Program-made: the position numbers and the translations under genes
Notes under the pieces: generated by a model
What the model saw: only the letters and a program-made list of their open reading frames with translations
What the model was told of the DNA's origin: nothing
Database searches by the model: none
Shown: piece by piece, positions 36,901-44,281 of the stretch
How positions within the stretch are numbered: the first letter of the stretch is position 1
Layout: every line of letters starts with the position of its first letter
Origin: Variovorax paradoxus
Lineage (GTDB): Bacteria > Pseudomonadota > Gammaproteobacteria > Burkholderiales > Burkholderiaceae_C
Reading direction: 5' to 3'
Length of the DNA stretch: 64,000 nucleotides
NCBI RefSeq assembly: GCF_009755665.1
Contig: NZ_CP046622.1
Span: 558,001 to 622,000, forward strand

Positions 36901-37498
36901 CGAGGACTTCGGCCAGATGTTCGGCGCTGGCGGGTTGATGGACGAGTTTTTCCAGAAGCGGCTGGCCGCATTGGTCGACACCAGCACCAAGCCGTGGCGC
37001 TACAAGCCAGTGGCCGAGCGCGGCGCCGTCACCACGCAGGCGCTGGCGCAGTTCGAGCGGGCCGCGCGCATCAAGGACATCTTTTTTCGCGGCGGCGGCC
37101 GCGGCCCTTCGATGCGGCTGGACTTCAAGCCGGTGGAGATGGACGCGGGCATTACCCAATTCATTCTCGACGTGGACGGCCAGCTCGTGAAATACGCGCA
37201 CGGCCCGGTGGTGCCCATGGCGGTGCAATGGCCAGGCCCCAAGGGCAGCAACCAGGTGCGCATTCAGGTGAGCCCGCCTTCGACCATCGGCAGTTCGGGC
37301 TCCGCCGTCGATGGGCCGTGGGCGCTGTTCCGCGCGCTCGACGACGGCCAGCTCGAAGCCGGCGATGCGCCCGAGAAGTTCTTCATCACCTTCCAGGTCG
37401 GGCCCCGCAAGACGCGCTTCGAGGTGACGACGAACAGCGTGCAGCATCCGATCCGCTTGAAGGAACTGCGTGAGTTTTCCTGTCCGGAGGGGTTGTGA
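33899..37498 (+). CDS. tssM: T6SS membrane protein TssM (IcmF family)
   Basis: TssM spans the inner membrane and periplasm in the T6SS trans-envelope complex. The 1,199-residue protein has two N-terminal membrane helices (about residues 9-27 and 44-61). A cytoplasmic NTPase-like domain follows with Walker A FIGAPGAGKTTALVNSG at about 147 and DTAGRY at about 198. A third helix lies near 463-482, and the rest is a large periplasmic region with IcmF-related and C-terminal VasK-type beta domains. The Walker A motif is intact, which favours ATP binding, though not all TssM proteins need it. It starts within the tssL stop and ends within the GTGA start of tagF. Confidence 0.96.
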   Translation: MIKKIFGFLFSPLLLTLLALVIVALLIWWIGPMVKIGALAPFESELVRALLIGAIVLIVVLRAIYRRWRARRASQHLTDGLMKAPSAKTDAPVNGEQKILDTRFSEAVATLKQMRLHAAGKKPGWRDWLSISGGSYLYDLPWYVFIGAPGAGKTTALVNSGLSFPLAEKFGPGAIRGVGGTRNCDWWFTDEAVLIDTAGRYTTQDSHQSEDKSAWEGFLGLLKKARPRRPLNGVFLTVSVADLLSQGPEQRTQLAASIRARLLELDAKLTTRLPVYVLVTKSDLLYGFTDYFDDLGKEQRAQVFGFTLPADENVQADEKGLSTAFNREFALLHNRVNDGLIARMQRETDGTRRAAIFGFPAQFGSIGSMLSDLLDQVFTGSRFAQPPWVRGVYFTSGTQEGSPIDRVMGSLARSFGLERAMLAPQKSSGRSYFLTALLREVVFPEQRLAGANVKLERRRHTLRMAGVAAMTLVTLALLAGWGYSTLQNVNYLKSVEARVEPARQNLAALPSRVQNLVEVAPVLQGLRDIWKTPDNRQGDEPLSMTLGLYQGDKLDAAAMLTHQRALNDAFLPQIAKRIEDQLRTAQKDNLEYTYEALKSYLMLYQPEHFDAEALKAWITLDWARSLDRGIPEDQRQALEDQLDVLIAQGPPRSPLKMDENLVRSVRAVLASYPLEQRVFSRLKRQRATKDIPGFSIATAAGPSAPLVFERISGKPLTEGVPGMFTYDGYHKRFQNEVTVLTGLLAQEDPWVLGQDRSATDRMRDVAALGALTDRVRRLYLAEYVKVWETLLADVRLIRATGLEKNIEAARILSGVGSPLANFLRAVVKETTLIPADQPKDVVSKATATVANTRKGLEDLFGGDPNKPVASGKRIESIVDDRFEPLRRLVTPVAPNQPAPIDEALKLFNEVYVYLNAVDTAVKGRTSPPPGDVAGKLKSDAGRLPEPVRTMVENLSQSGAAQAQVAERGNLSQDLRPVTEFCNRAIAGRYPFVGSSKRDVLPEDFGQMFGAGGLMDEFFQKRLAALVDTSTKPWRYKPVAERGAVTTQALAQFERAARIKDIFFRGGGRGPSMRLDFKPVEMDAGITQFILDVDGQLVKYAHGPVVPMAVQWPGPKGSNQVRIQVSPPSTIGSSGSAVDGPWALFRALDDGQLEAGDAPEKFFITFQVGPRKTRFEVTTNSVQHPIRLKELREFSCPEGL

Positions 37499-38129
37499 GC
37501 GACGCGCTTGCTTTTCCTTCTTCTGCTGCTGCATTGCCAGGATGGTTCGGCAAGTTGCCGGGCATGGGGGACTTTGCGCACCGGCGGCTGCCTGAGTCGT
37601 TTCGCTCGGCGTGGGATCACTGGCTGCAGCGCGGCTTGGCACGGCTGAAGGACCGGCATGAAGACTGGATTTCGCATTACCTGCAGGCGCCGGTGTGGTG
37701 CTTTGCGCTGGGGCCGGGCGTGGCGGGTGAGGGTGCCTGGATCGGCGTGATGATGCCTTCGGTCGATGGCGTGGGGCGGTACTTTCCGATCACGCTGGCT
37801 GTCGAGCTCGATGAATTTGCTGGCGAGACGCTGGGGGGCGATGCGCTGCGGGGGTGCTGCTTTGGTGGGAGCGGGGGACGCGGGCTGCGCTGGAGGGGCT
37901 TGAGGGGGATATGGATGCGCTGGGGTTCGATGCTTTGCTTGAGCGGTTGTTTGTTGCGACGCAAGGTGGTGAGGTGCGCGAAGGGGGATTGGAGTCGCTG
38001 GCTTTGCCGGGGGCGGGGAGGTCCTTGTGGCTGGACGATCCTGCTGCTTCGGCTGACGCCGGGGTGATGGTTGCCGGGTTGCCTTTGGATGGGGAGTTCG
38101 AGGCTTTGTTTGTGGGGGAGGGGGAATGA
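37495..38129 (+). pseudogene. tagF: T6SS regulator TagF, split by a frameshift
   Basis: The GTG start overlaps the tssM stop. Residues 1 to about 118 read as a normal TagF N-terminal domain: GWFGKLPGMGDFAHRRLPES, SAWDHWLQRGLA, and GAWIGVMMPSVDGVGRYFP. Near 37850, in a GGGGG run, the coding sense moves to the -1 frame. There LLWWERGTRAALEGL and later RSLWLDDPAASADAGVMVAGLP continue a TagF-like protein to 38129. One extra G would restore a protein of about 212 residues; as written, the original frame runs on with low-complexity Gly/Arg/Trp text to 38067. TagF represses T6SS firing after translation, opposing PpkA. The break could be a real mutation, a homopolymer error or programmed frameshifting. 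Confidence 0.7.
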
Positions 38130-38152
38130 ACTCCTTGCTTTGTTTTGTTGTC

Positions 38153-38367
38153 GGAGGCCGGGTCTCGCCCCGGCGGGCGACTCACTTTCTTTGCTTCGCC
38201 AAAGAAAGTAAGCAAAGAAAGGCGACCCCTACTGTCTGCGTCCCTGCGCTGCGCTACGGGCAACCTGCGGTGCTCGACTCCGGCGGGGGTCCGCAGAACT
38301 CGCTTCGCTCAAACAGCTGCGGCCCTGATCCCGCCTCCATCTGCGCTCCTCGGCGCATACAGAAGGG
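38153..38367 (+). repeat. Left arm of a long intergenic inverted repeat
   Basis: This arm of about 215 bp is matched in inverted form by 38525-38741. Shared landmarks include GAGGCCGGGT, the self-complementary CTTTCTTTGCTTCGCCAAAG (itself a 9-bp hairpin at 38185-38208), ACTGTCTGCGTCCCT, GGGCAACCTGCGGTGCTCG, and a 22-bp perfect stretch at the inner end (38342-38363). The arms differ by substitutions and small indels in between. Confidence 0.8.
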
Positions 38368-38401
38368 GTGGGAGCGGGCAGCCTTCGCTCTCGCTCGGCT
38401 C

Positions 38402-38437
38402 CAACAGCCAATACCAACAGCCAATACCAACAGCCAT
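38402..38437 (+). repeat. 13-bp tandem repeat at the apex of the inverted repeat
   Basis: The unit CAACAGCCAATAC occurs twice in full, followed by a third partial copy ending CAACAGCCAT. It sits in the loop between the two arms. The exact repetition suggests recent slippage. Confidence 0.85.
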
Positions 38438-38524
38438 CAGCCCCGCTCGATGCCAACCACTGCGACGCGCAGCGCCGCAGTGGCCCGGTGGCCGAGCGAA
38501 GCAAAGGCCCGTTCGGTTTCCAAG

Positions 38525-38741
38525 CCCCTCTGTATGCGCCGAGGAGCGCAGGGTTTCGCGGATCAGGGCTCGCAGCTGTCTGAGCGAAGCGAGTTCTGCG
38601 AGACCCCGCGAAACCCGAGCACCGCAGGTTGCCCGCAGCGCAGCGGAGGGACGCAGACAGTGGGGTCGCCTTTCTTTTGCCTACGTTTCTTTGGCGAAGC
38701 AAAGAAAAGTAGGTCGCCCGCCGGGGCGACACCCGGCCTCG
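38525..38741 (-). repeat. Right arm of the long intergenic inverted repeat
   Basis: Inverted counterpart of the left arm, including TCTGTATGCGCCGAGGAGCG at the inner end and TTTGGCGAAGCAAAGAAA near the outer end. The outer end carries GGTCGCCCGCCGGGGCGAC and ACCCGGCCTC. The outer boundary lies about 40 bases before the PpkA-like kinase gene. Confidence 0.8.
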
Positions 38742-38781
38742 GAAAGCAAGCCCCCGTCAACGTCCATACGGGAGCAAGTCA

Positions 38782-40671
38782 ATGACCGAAGCAAACCCCA
38801 ACAAGCCGACAGAAGACGACCGCACCCAGGTCATGTCAAGACCCGTCCAGCAAACAGACACCTCAGTAACGGTAATCACCGCCAGCCCCACTAGCCTGTC
38901 CAACGCCCCCGTCACAAGCCCAGCCACAGAAGCAAACGAAGCCGGCCTCCTCCCCGTAGGCAGCCGCCTCGCAGAATTCGAAATCACCCGTGTCGTTGGC
39001 CAGGGCGGCTTCGGCGTGGTCTACGAAGCCTGGGACCACGCCCTCGAACGCGTCGTCGCCATCAAGGAATACCTGCCCACGTCACTCTCGACAAGGCAGC
39101 AGGACGGAACAGTCGTCCCCTTGTCGGAACGCCACCGCGAAACCTTCGACCTCGGCATGCGCAGCTTCATCAACGAAGCCCGCCTGCTCGCGCAGTTCGA
39201 CCATCCCTCGCTGCTGAAGGTCTACCGTTTCTGGCAGGAGCGCGGCACCACCTACATGGTCATGCCGTTCTACCGCGGCGACACGCTGCGCCAGGCGCTG
39301 GTGTCCATTCCGGCGGGCGTGGACGAGGCCTGGCTCATCCGCATCATGGACGGCGTGACGCAGGCGCTGGGCGTGATGCACGGCGCCAACTGCTACCACC
39401 GCGACATCGCGCCCGACAACATCATCCTGCTCGAAGGCTCGGGCCGGCCGGTGGTGCTCGACTTCGGTGCCGCGCGCCGCGTGATCACCGACAAGACGCA
39501 GGCGATCACCGTCATCCTCAAGCCCGGCTACGCACCCATCGAGCAGTACGCCGAAATGCCCGACATGTCGCAGGGCGCGTGGACCGATGTCTATGCGCTT
39601 GCGGCGGTGATGCACGTGGCCGTTTGCGGACGCGCGCCGCCGCCCTCGGTGGCACGGCTCTTGTCCGACAGCTATGTGCCGCTGGCGGGCAACGAGATCC
39701 TGCGCCAGCGCTACAGCCTGCGGCTGCTGCAGGCGATCGATGCGGGCCTGGGCGTGCGGCCGGAGTCGCGGCCCCAGTCGATGGCCGAGTTCCGCGCGGC
39801 GCTCGACCTGGAGGTGGGCCACAGCATCGCACCGGTGCCGCGCACCTCGCCGCCTGTGACGCCCGGCTCGCGTAAAACGGGCAGCAACGCCGACGCGCCG
39901 ACGATCATCGGTCGAGGCAATCCACCGGTGCAGGGCACGGACAGCGGCGGCGGCTCCGGCAGAAGCAAGGCCGTGCCCGCCATCGCATCGCTGGCGGTGG
40001 CCGCCGTGGTGGCTGGCGGTGGATGGTGGTGGTACCAAGGCCGCACGGCCGCTGAGGGCGACAGTGGCGGCGGCAAGCAGGCCATCGTGGCGCCTCCACC
40101 GCCGCCCGAGGCTCGCGTGGCTGAAGCGCCTCCACCACCGCCGCCGCCCCCTCCGGCACCCCGCACGCCGCTCGACTCGCTGCAGTCGCTCGCAACAGGC
40201 GCGTCGCCGGCCTTCGATGTGGCGGCCGCGCCGAAGAAGCCAGAGGTCGCAATCGGCAAGGACAGGCTCGCGTTCGAAGTGCGCAGCAAGCGCGACGGCT
40301 TCGTCTACGTGTTTTTGCTGTCCAGCGGTGGCGAGATGTTCTTGCTGTTTCCGAACCTGCTCGACAAGCACAACAAGATCACCGCCGGCAGCCCGCTCTC
40401 GCTGCCGCGCGCTTCGTGGCCGATGGATGCGGGCGGCCCGGCCGGCACCAACCAGTTCGCGGTGCTCGTGAGCGAGCACGAGCGCGATTTCGGCGCCTCT
40501 GGCGTCCAGAACGACGGCGTGTTTCCGCAGTTTCCCCTGCCCGTGCTGGCGGCGCTCGAAGCCACGCGCGGCACGGGGCCGTCGCCTTTGCTGGGCAAGC
40601 CGGTGTGCGCGCCCAACACCCCGTGCAACGACGTCTATGGCGTCGCGAATTTCAAAATCGTCGAGAAGTAA
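38782..40671 (+). CDS. ppkA: PpkA-like T6SS serine/threonine protein kinase with DUF4384-type periplasmic domain
   Basis: A 629-residue membrane-spanning kinase. The kinase domain (about residues 64-330) has the glycine loop VVGQGGFGVVYEAWD, Lys in VVAIKEYLP, catalytic YHRDIAPDNII near 206, and VLDFGAARR near 227. A membrane segment (PAIASLAVAAVVAGGGWWWY) sits near 395-415, followed by a proline-rich stretch and a C-terminal domain with YVFLLSSGGEMFLLFPN and PLPVLAALEATRG, resembling DUF4384 as found in T6SS kinases. PpkA phosphorylates T6SS parts such as Fha to trigger assembly; no Fha or PppA phosphatase gene is seen here. The long inverted repeat precedes it, so it may start a new transcript. 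Confidence 0.88.
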   Translation: MTEANPNKPTEDDRTQVMSRPVQQTDTSVTVITASPTSLSNAPVTSPATEANEAGLLPVGSRLAEFEITRVVGQGGFGVVYEAWDHALERVVAIKEYLPTSLSTRQQDGTVVPLSERHRETFDLGMRSFINEARLLAQFDHPSLLKVYRFWQERGTTYMVMPFYRGDTLRQALVSIPAGVDEAWLIRIMDGVTQALGVMHGANCYHRDIAPDNIILLEGSGRPVVLDFGAARRVITDKTQAITVILKPGYAPIEQYAEMPDMSQGAWTDVYALAAVMHVAVCGRAPPPSVARLLSDSYVPLAGNEILRQRYSLRLLQAIDAGLGVRPESRPQSMAEFRAALDLEVGHSIAPVPRTSPPVTPGSRKTGSNADAPTIIGRGNPPVQGTDSGGGSGRSKAVPAIASLAVAAVVAGGGWWWYQGRTAAEGDSGGGKQAIVAPPPPPEARVAEAPPPPPPPPPAPRTPLDSLQSLATGASPAFDVAAAPKKPEVAIGKDRLAFEVRSKRDGFVYVFLLSSGGEMFLLFPNLLDKHNKITAGSPLSLPRASWPMDAGGPAGTNQFAVLVSEHERDFGASGVQNDGVFPQFPLPVLAALEATRGTGPSPLLGKPVCAPNTPCNDVYGVANFKIVEK

Positions 40672-40725
40672 TCGTCTGTAGAGCATTGGCTCGAAGGGGC
40701 CGTCTTTCCGGACAAGGAGGCTTTC

Positions 40726-42348
40726 ATGTACACGCAGTCGCCGATTTTCATTTTTTCCGCCCTTCGCTGGGCTGCCGCCGCCGCGGCCGTATTTGCAGCA
40801 GGCTGCGTCAACACGCCGCCAGCGGCCACCGCTGGCGCCAACGCCAACGCCAGCACCGGGGCGGCCGCTTCCGGCACAACGGCAACAGCAGGCGGAGCGC
40901 CGGCGGCTGCATCGCGCCCGGCCCCGGTCGGCTCGAGCGTGGCCGGCCAGGCGCGCACCTTCTCCACCCAACTGGCCACCTACACCTCGGTCAGCTTCGA
41001 TGCCGTGCCGGGCTGGGCGCGCGACGATTTTTCCGACAGTTGGCCGGCGTTTCTCGGCAGCTGCAAGGTGCTCACCGGCCGCGGTGCCGAGTGGAAGGAC
41101 GTGTGTGCGCGCGCCCTCAGGGTCGACAGCAGGAACAGCACCGCCATCCGCGCCTTCTTCGAGCAGGAGTTCTCGGCCTACCAGATCCGCGACGACGACC
41201 GCAAGCCCGACGGCGTGGTCACCGGCTACTTCGAGCCCGAGATCCCGGGCAGCCGCCAATACGCGGCGCCCTTCATCTACCCGGTGTACGGCCAACCCGA
41301 AGACATGCTGTTTGCCGATGCGCGCAAGCTGCCGGCCGGCAACGGCACCGTGGCGGCGCGCGTCGAAGGCCGCAACGTGGTGGTGCAGAGCGGCCTCAGC
41401 ACGCGCGACATGGGTGCGCCGGGCCTCTATGCGCTCGACCTCTCGGCCATCACGCGCGACACGCTCGACCGCAAGGTGCGCCTGCGCGTCGAGGGCAAGC
41501 AGCTGCTGCCGTACTACACGCGCGAAGAAATCGAAACCAAGGGTGCGCCCAACGCCAAGGTGCTGGCCTTCGTGAGCAGCGCCACCGCGCTGTACGAAAT
41601 GCAGATCCAGGGCTCGGGCCGCATCAAGCTGGCCAACGGCGACATCATTCGCGTGGCCTACGCCGAGCAGAACGGCCAGCCCTTCCGCCCCACGCTGGCG
41701 CAGGCGTCCAACGGCAAGCCCCGCAGCCCGGTGAAGGTGCGCGGCTCGTCCATCGAGCTGGACCTGGACGACGGCGATGACGACGAAGACCCCGGCGGCA
41801 CCTCGACCAACACCATTCGCACGCGCGGCTTCACGCTCGCGCGGCCCACCGCCAGCGGCGCCGTCGTGGTGCCGGGGCGGCGCACGGCCGGCCCGGTCAT
41901 CGGTTCGGGCATCAAGGACCCGAGCTACGTGTTCTTCAAGGAATCGACATCGCCCGCGGGTGGGCCGGTAGGTGCCTTCGGCGTGCCGCTGTCGGCGGGA
42001 CGTTCGATTGCCGTGGACCCGCGCAGCACGCCGCTCGGCTACCCCGTGTTCGTGTCTACCCGCGCCCCCGGCACCGGTGCCCCGATGCAGCGGCTGACCA
42101 TTGCGCAGGACACCGGCGGTGCGATTCGCGGCGCGGTGCGGGCCGACTATTTCTTCGGCAACGGCCAGCAGGCCGCGACCAACGCGCGCCGCATGAAGGA
42201 GCGCGGGCAACTCTGGATCTTGCTGCCGCGCGGCCTGGCCGTGGCGTCGGCGGCGGTGTCTTCGGCCATTCGCACGCGCGGCGGTCCGGCGGGCGCCGGC
42301 TTGCCGCAATGCCTGGTGCCGACAGAAGGCGTGTGCGTGGACGACTAG
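40726..42348 (+). CDS. mltA: MltA-family lytic murein transglycosylase
   Basis: MltA cleaves the glycan strands of peptidoglycan with formation of 1,6-anhydro ends. The 540-residue precursor has a lipoprotein signal ending AAVFAAGC (Cys about 26), an Ala/Thr/Gly-rich linker, the MltA domain (GYFEPEIPGSRQYAAPFIYP, LYEMQIQGSGRIKLANG), and a C-terminal 3D domain with the catalytic Asp in QDTGGAIRGAVRADYFFG. Compared with the roughly 365-residue E. coli enzyme it is long, partly from an acidic insert (about residues 343-400, LDLDDGDDDEDPGG and following) before the 3D domain. A strong AAGGAGG lies five bases before the ATG. Its place inside the T6SS cluster suggests it opens peptidoglycan for the apparatus. 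Confidence 0.92.
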   Translation: MYTQSPIFIFSALRWAAAAAAVFAAGCVNTPPAATAGANANASTGAAASGTTATAGGAPAAASRPAPVGSSVAGQARTFSTQLATYTSVSFDAVPGWARDDFSDSWPAFLGSCKVLTGRGAEWKDVCARALRVDSRNSTAIRAFFEQEFSAYQIRDDDRKPDGVVTGYFEPEIPGSRQYAAPFIYPVYGQPEDMLFADARKLPAGNGTVAARVEGRNVVVQSGLSTRDMGAPGLYALDLSAITRDTLDRKVRLRVEGKQLLPYYTREEIETKGAPNAKVLAFVSSATALYEMQIQGSGRIKLANGDIIRVAYAEQNGQPFRPTLAQASNGKPRSPVKVRGSSIELDLDDGDDDEDPGGTSTNTIRTRGFTLARPTASGAVVVPGRRTAGPVIGSGIKDPSYVFFKESTSPAGGPVGAFGVPLSAGRSIAVDPRSTPLGYPVFVSTRAPGTGAPMQRLTIAQDTGGAIRGAVRADYFFGNGQQAATNARRMKERGQLWILLPRGLAVASAAVSSAIRTRGGPAGAGLPQCLVPTEGVCVDD

Positions 42349-42378
42349 CCCGGCTGTCTTCCGAATCCTTGTCGTCTC

Positions 42379-43128
42379 ATGCAGGAAACGCTGTCGTCCG
42401 CAGAAAGTACGGAACTCGTCCGCCTCTGGCGGCGGCGTCAGACGCTGTCTTCGCACGACATGGGCACCATGTACCGCATCGTGGGCGATGCGCTCGTGGC
42501 CTGCAATCCGCCCGAGCTCCAGGTGCTGGGCGAAGGCCGGCAGGAGCTGGTGGCGCAGTTCATCTACGTGAAGGTGCTGCGGCTCGACGCCGACCCCGAC
42601 GAGGCCGACGAGCGCGCGAGCCACAGCGCGCCCTCCAGCGCCTTTGCGCTGTGCGCCTATTTCAGGCGCTACCTCATCGACTGCACGCGCGCGAGTTCGT
42701 TCCGCCGCAAGCTCTCTATCGGCGACCAGGTGACCGAGGCGCAGCTCGAAGACGCAATCGGCAGCAGCGATGACCACGAGGGCTGCCTTGCGGAGCACGG
42801 GCTGAGCCCCGGCGCGGTGCAGCAGGCCGCGCGCGCGTTCATTGCCGGGCTGCCCGAGCCCGAGCGCATCCTGCTGTGCGAAGGCTTCGGCAAGGAGGCC
42901 GAAGGCGGCTTGTCAGGCATTGCCTCGCGCCATGCCATTGCTTCCTATCACTACCGCGCGGGCCGGCTCGGCCTGGTGCACAAGCGCGAGGGGCTCACGG
43001 CGGACTATGCCAAGACCCGCCTGGGCGGCTGGATCCAGCAGACGCTGGGCATTGCCATCGAGCCCGACAACATGGCCGCGATCCTGCAGGTTTTCAAAAT
43101 CCTCGGTGCTGAAGCGTCTTATGCCTGA
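42379..43128 (+). CDS. Sigma-70-like protein of the T6SS cluster (putative)
   Basis: A 249-residue soluble protein. Residues about 60-115 (QELVAQFIYVKVL, then FALCAYFRRYLIDCTRASSF) resemble sigma region 2. Residues about 150-205 (FIAGLPEPERILLCEGFGKE, SGIASRHAIASYHYRAGRLG) resemble a region 4 helix-turn-helix after the typical LPxxER pattern. This supports a divergent ECF-like sigma factor, but the match is by eye and residue conservation is weak. The next gene encodes a membrane protein in the position of an anti-sigma factor, and a caspase-like gene follows. Targets are unknown; a T6SS regulatory role is inferred from place. Confidence 0.55.
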   Translation: MQETLSSAESTELVRLWRRRQTLSSHDMGTMYRIVGDALVACNPPELQVLGEGRQELVAQFIYVKVLRLDADPDEADERASHSAPSSAFALCAYFRRYLIDCTRASSFRRKLSIGDQVTEAQLEDAIGSSDDHEGCLAEHGLSPGAVQQAARAFIAGLPEPERILLCEGFGKEAEGGLSGIASRHAIASYHYRAGRLGLVHKREGLTADYAKTRLGGWIQQTLGIAIEPDNMAAILQVFKILGAEASYA

Positions 43129-43156
43129 AGACATAGCCATTCAGGAACAGACCGCC

Positions 43157-44281
43157 ATGAACACCGAACTCTGGCCCCCTCTCAGCGTGATCCGAAGTGC
43201 GTTCCAGGCCGGGGGCGCCGCGCCTGCTGCCGCGGACGCCGCGGGGCAGGAGTCCGTCGTGGCCATGCCGGGCACGTCATCCGCCAGCGGCGCCGCTGCC
43301 GAGCCGCCGCGCGCCGTGCTCGACCTGTTGCTGCCCCTGACCGAATTGGCCCGGCGCCGCGAGGCCGTGGCCCAGCGTGCCTTCACGGCGCGATGGGCGC
43401 CGGGCCGCCTTGTGAGCGTGGTGCACGAAGGACGGCTGCTCGGCGTGCTGCTGGACCGCTGCATCCACGACGACCTGTGGCAAGGCTGGATGGCCGCGGG
43501 CGAGGCGGACTGGGCCAGCGCGCACGACGTGCTGCTGGAGCCCGACGACGAACCCTTCGAGCCCGCCTTCGGGTTGATCCAGGCCTGGAACGTTCTCACG
43601 CTCGAACCCAGTCCGCAGCTTTGCGCGCGCGTGCTCGGCGAAGTCTCGGCCACGCGGCTCGCCGCGATTCGCGCAGTGCACGACGAGTGGAGCGCACAGG
43701 CGCCGCTGGCCATTGCGCCCGAACCCGGACACATCGCATTGCGCACCGTGGGCGACGTGTTCTCGGTGCTCTGCGGAACACCACTGGGCGCGCAAGACCC
43801 GCGCGCCGACTACCAGGCGCTCTACCGCGATGCCGCATCGCAGTTGAGCAGCGCATCGGCCGCGGCGGGCACGGCGCGCGCCATTCCGCAGCTGAAGCCC
43901 GCGGACGGCTGGTGGGGCAGCATCAGCCGCTGGTTCACTGCCGATGGCTGGATGCGCCCCGCGTTCGCGGTGCTCGCGCTGGTGCTCGTGGTGGAGAACG
44001 TGAGCCTTTTCGGCCAGCGCACCGAAGAAGACGATGTGCGGTTCCGCTCCGCTCCGCCCGCCACCGCCGCCGCACCTGCCGATCTGGTGGTGCGCTGGAA
44101 GCCCGAGGCGCGCGTCGAAGACACCAACCGCCTGCTGCAGTCGATTTCTGCAGAAGTGGTCGGCGGTCCGGGTGCCGACGGCCGCTGGCGGCTGCGCGTG
44201 GCCGATCCCGTGCAGGGCCTGGCCGCCTTGGCGGCGTCCCCCCTGGTTGCATCGGCCGGCCCGGCACCGGAGCGGCCATGA
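43157..44281 (+). CDS. Membrane protein, putative anti-sigma-like partner
   Basis: A 374-residue protein with a large N-terminal cytoplasmic part, one membrane segment (about residues 268-286, FAVLALVLVVENVSLF), and a C-terminal periplasmic part of about 75 residues. The latter (DLVVRWKPEARVEDTNRLLQ, then LAALAASPLVASAGP) resembles the propeptide-like tail seen after the membrane helix of some anti-sigma proteins. Start ATG 43157 follows AGGAACAG; an upstream ATG at 43121, overlapping the sigma-like gene, is also possible. The stop overlaps the caspase-like gene (ATGA). Topology and position support a membrane signal transducer linking the sigma-like and the caspase-like proteins. No zinc-finger motif is visible. 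Confidence 0.6.
   Translation: MNTELWPPLSVIRSAFQAGGAAPAAADAAGQESVVAMPGTSSASGAAAEPPRAVLDLLLPLTELARRREAVAQRAFTARWAPGRLVSVVHEGRLLGVLLDRCIHDDLWQGWMAAGEADWASAHDVLLEPDDEPFEPAFGLIQAWNVLTLEPSPQLCARVLGEVSATRLAAIRAVHDEWSAQAPLAIAPEPGHIALRTVGDVFSVLCGTPLGAQDPRADYQALYRDAASQLSSASAAAGTARAIPQLKPADGWWGSISRWFTADGWMRPAFAVLALVLVVENVSLFGQRTEEDDVRFRSAPPATAAAPADLVVRWKPEARVEDTNRLLQSISAEVVGGPGADGRWRLRVADPVQGLAALAASPLVASAGPAPERP

Larger units (their letters stand above)
38130..38781. other. 652-base region without a gene, dominated by a long inverted repeat
   Basis: No supported coding sequence. Several open frames exist on both strands, but all are built from the two repeat arms and read as the SLRCATGNLRC-type peptides often annotated by mistake in Comamonadaceae and Xanthomonas genomes. 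The final 40 bases before the kinase gene hold a weak GGGAG ribosome binding site. Confidence 0.7.

Noticed and set aside
38145..38894. Open frames of 160-250 codons on both strands in the tagF-kinase gap
   Set aside because: They are built from the two arms of the inverted repeat, contradict each other on opposite strands, and give the low-information SLRC/FASPK peptides typical of this repeat family.
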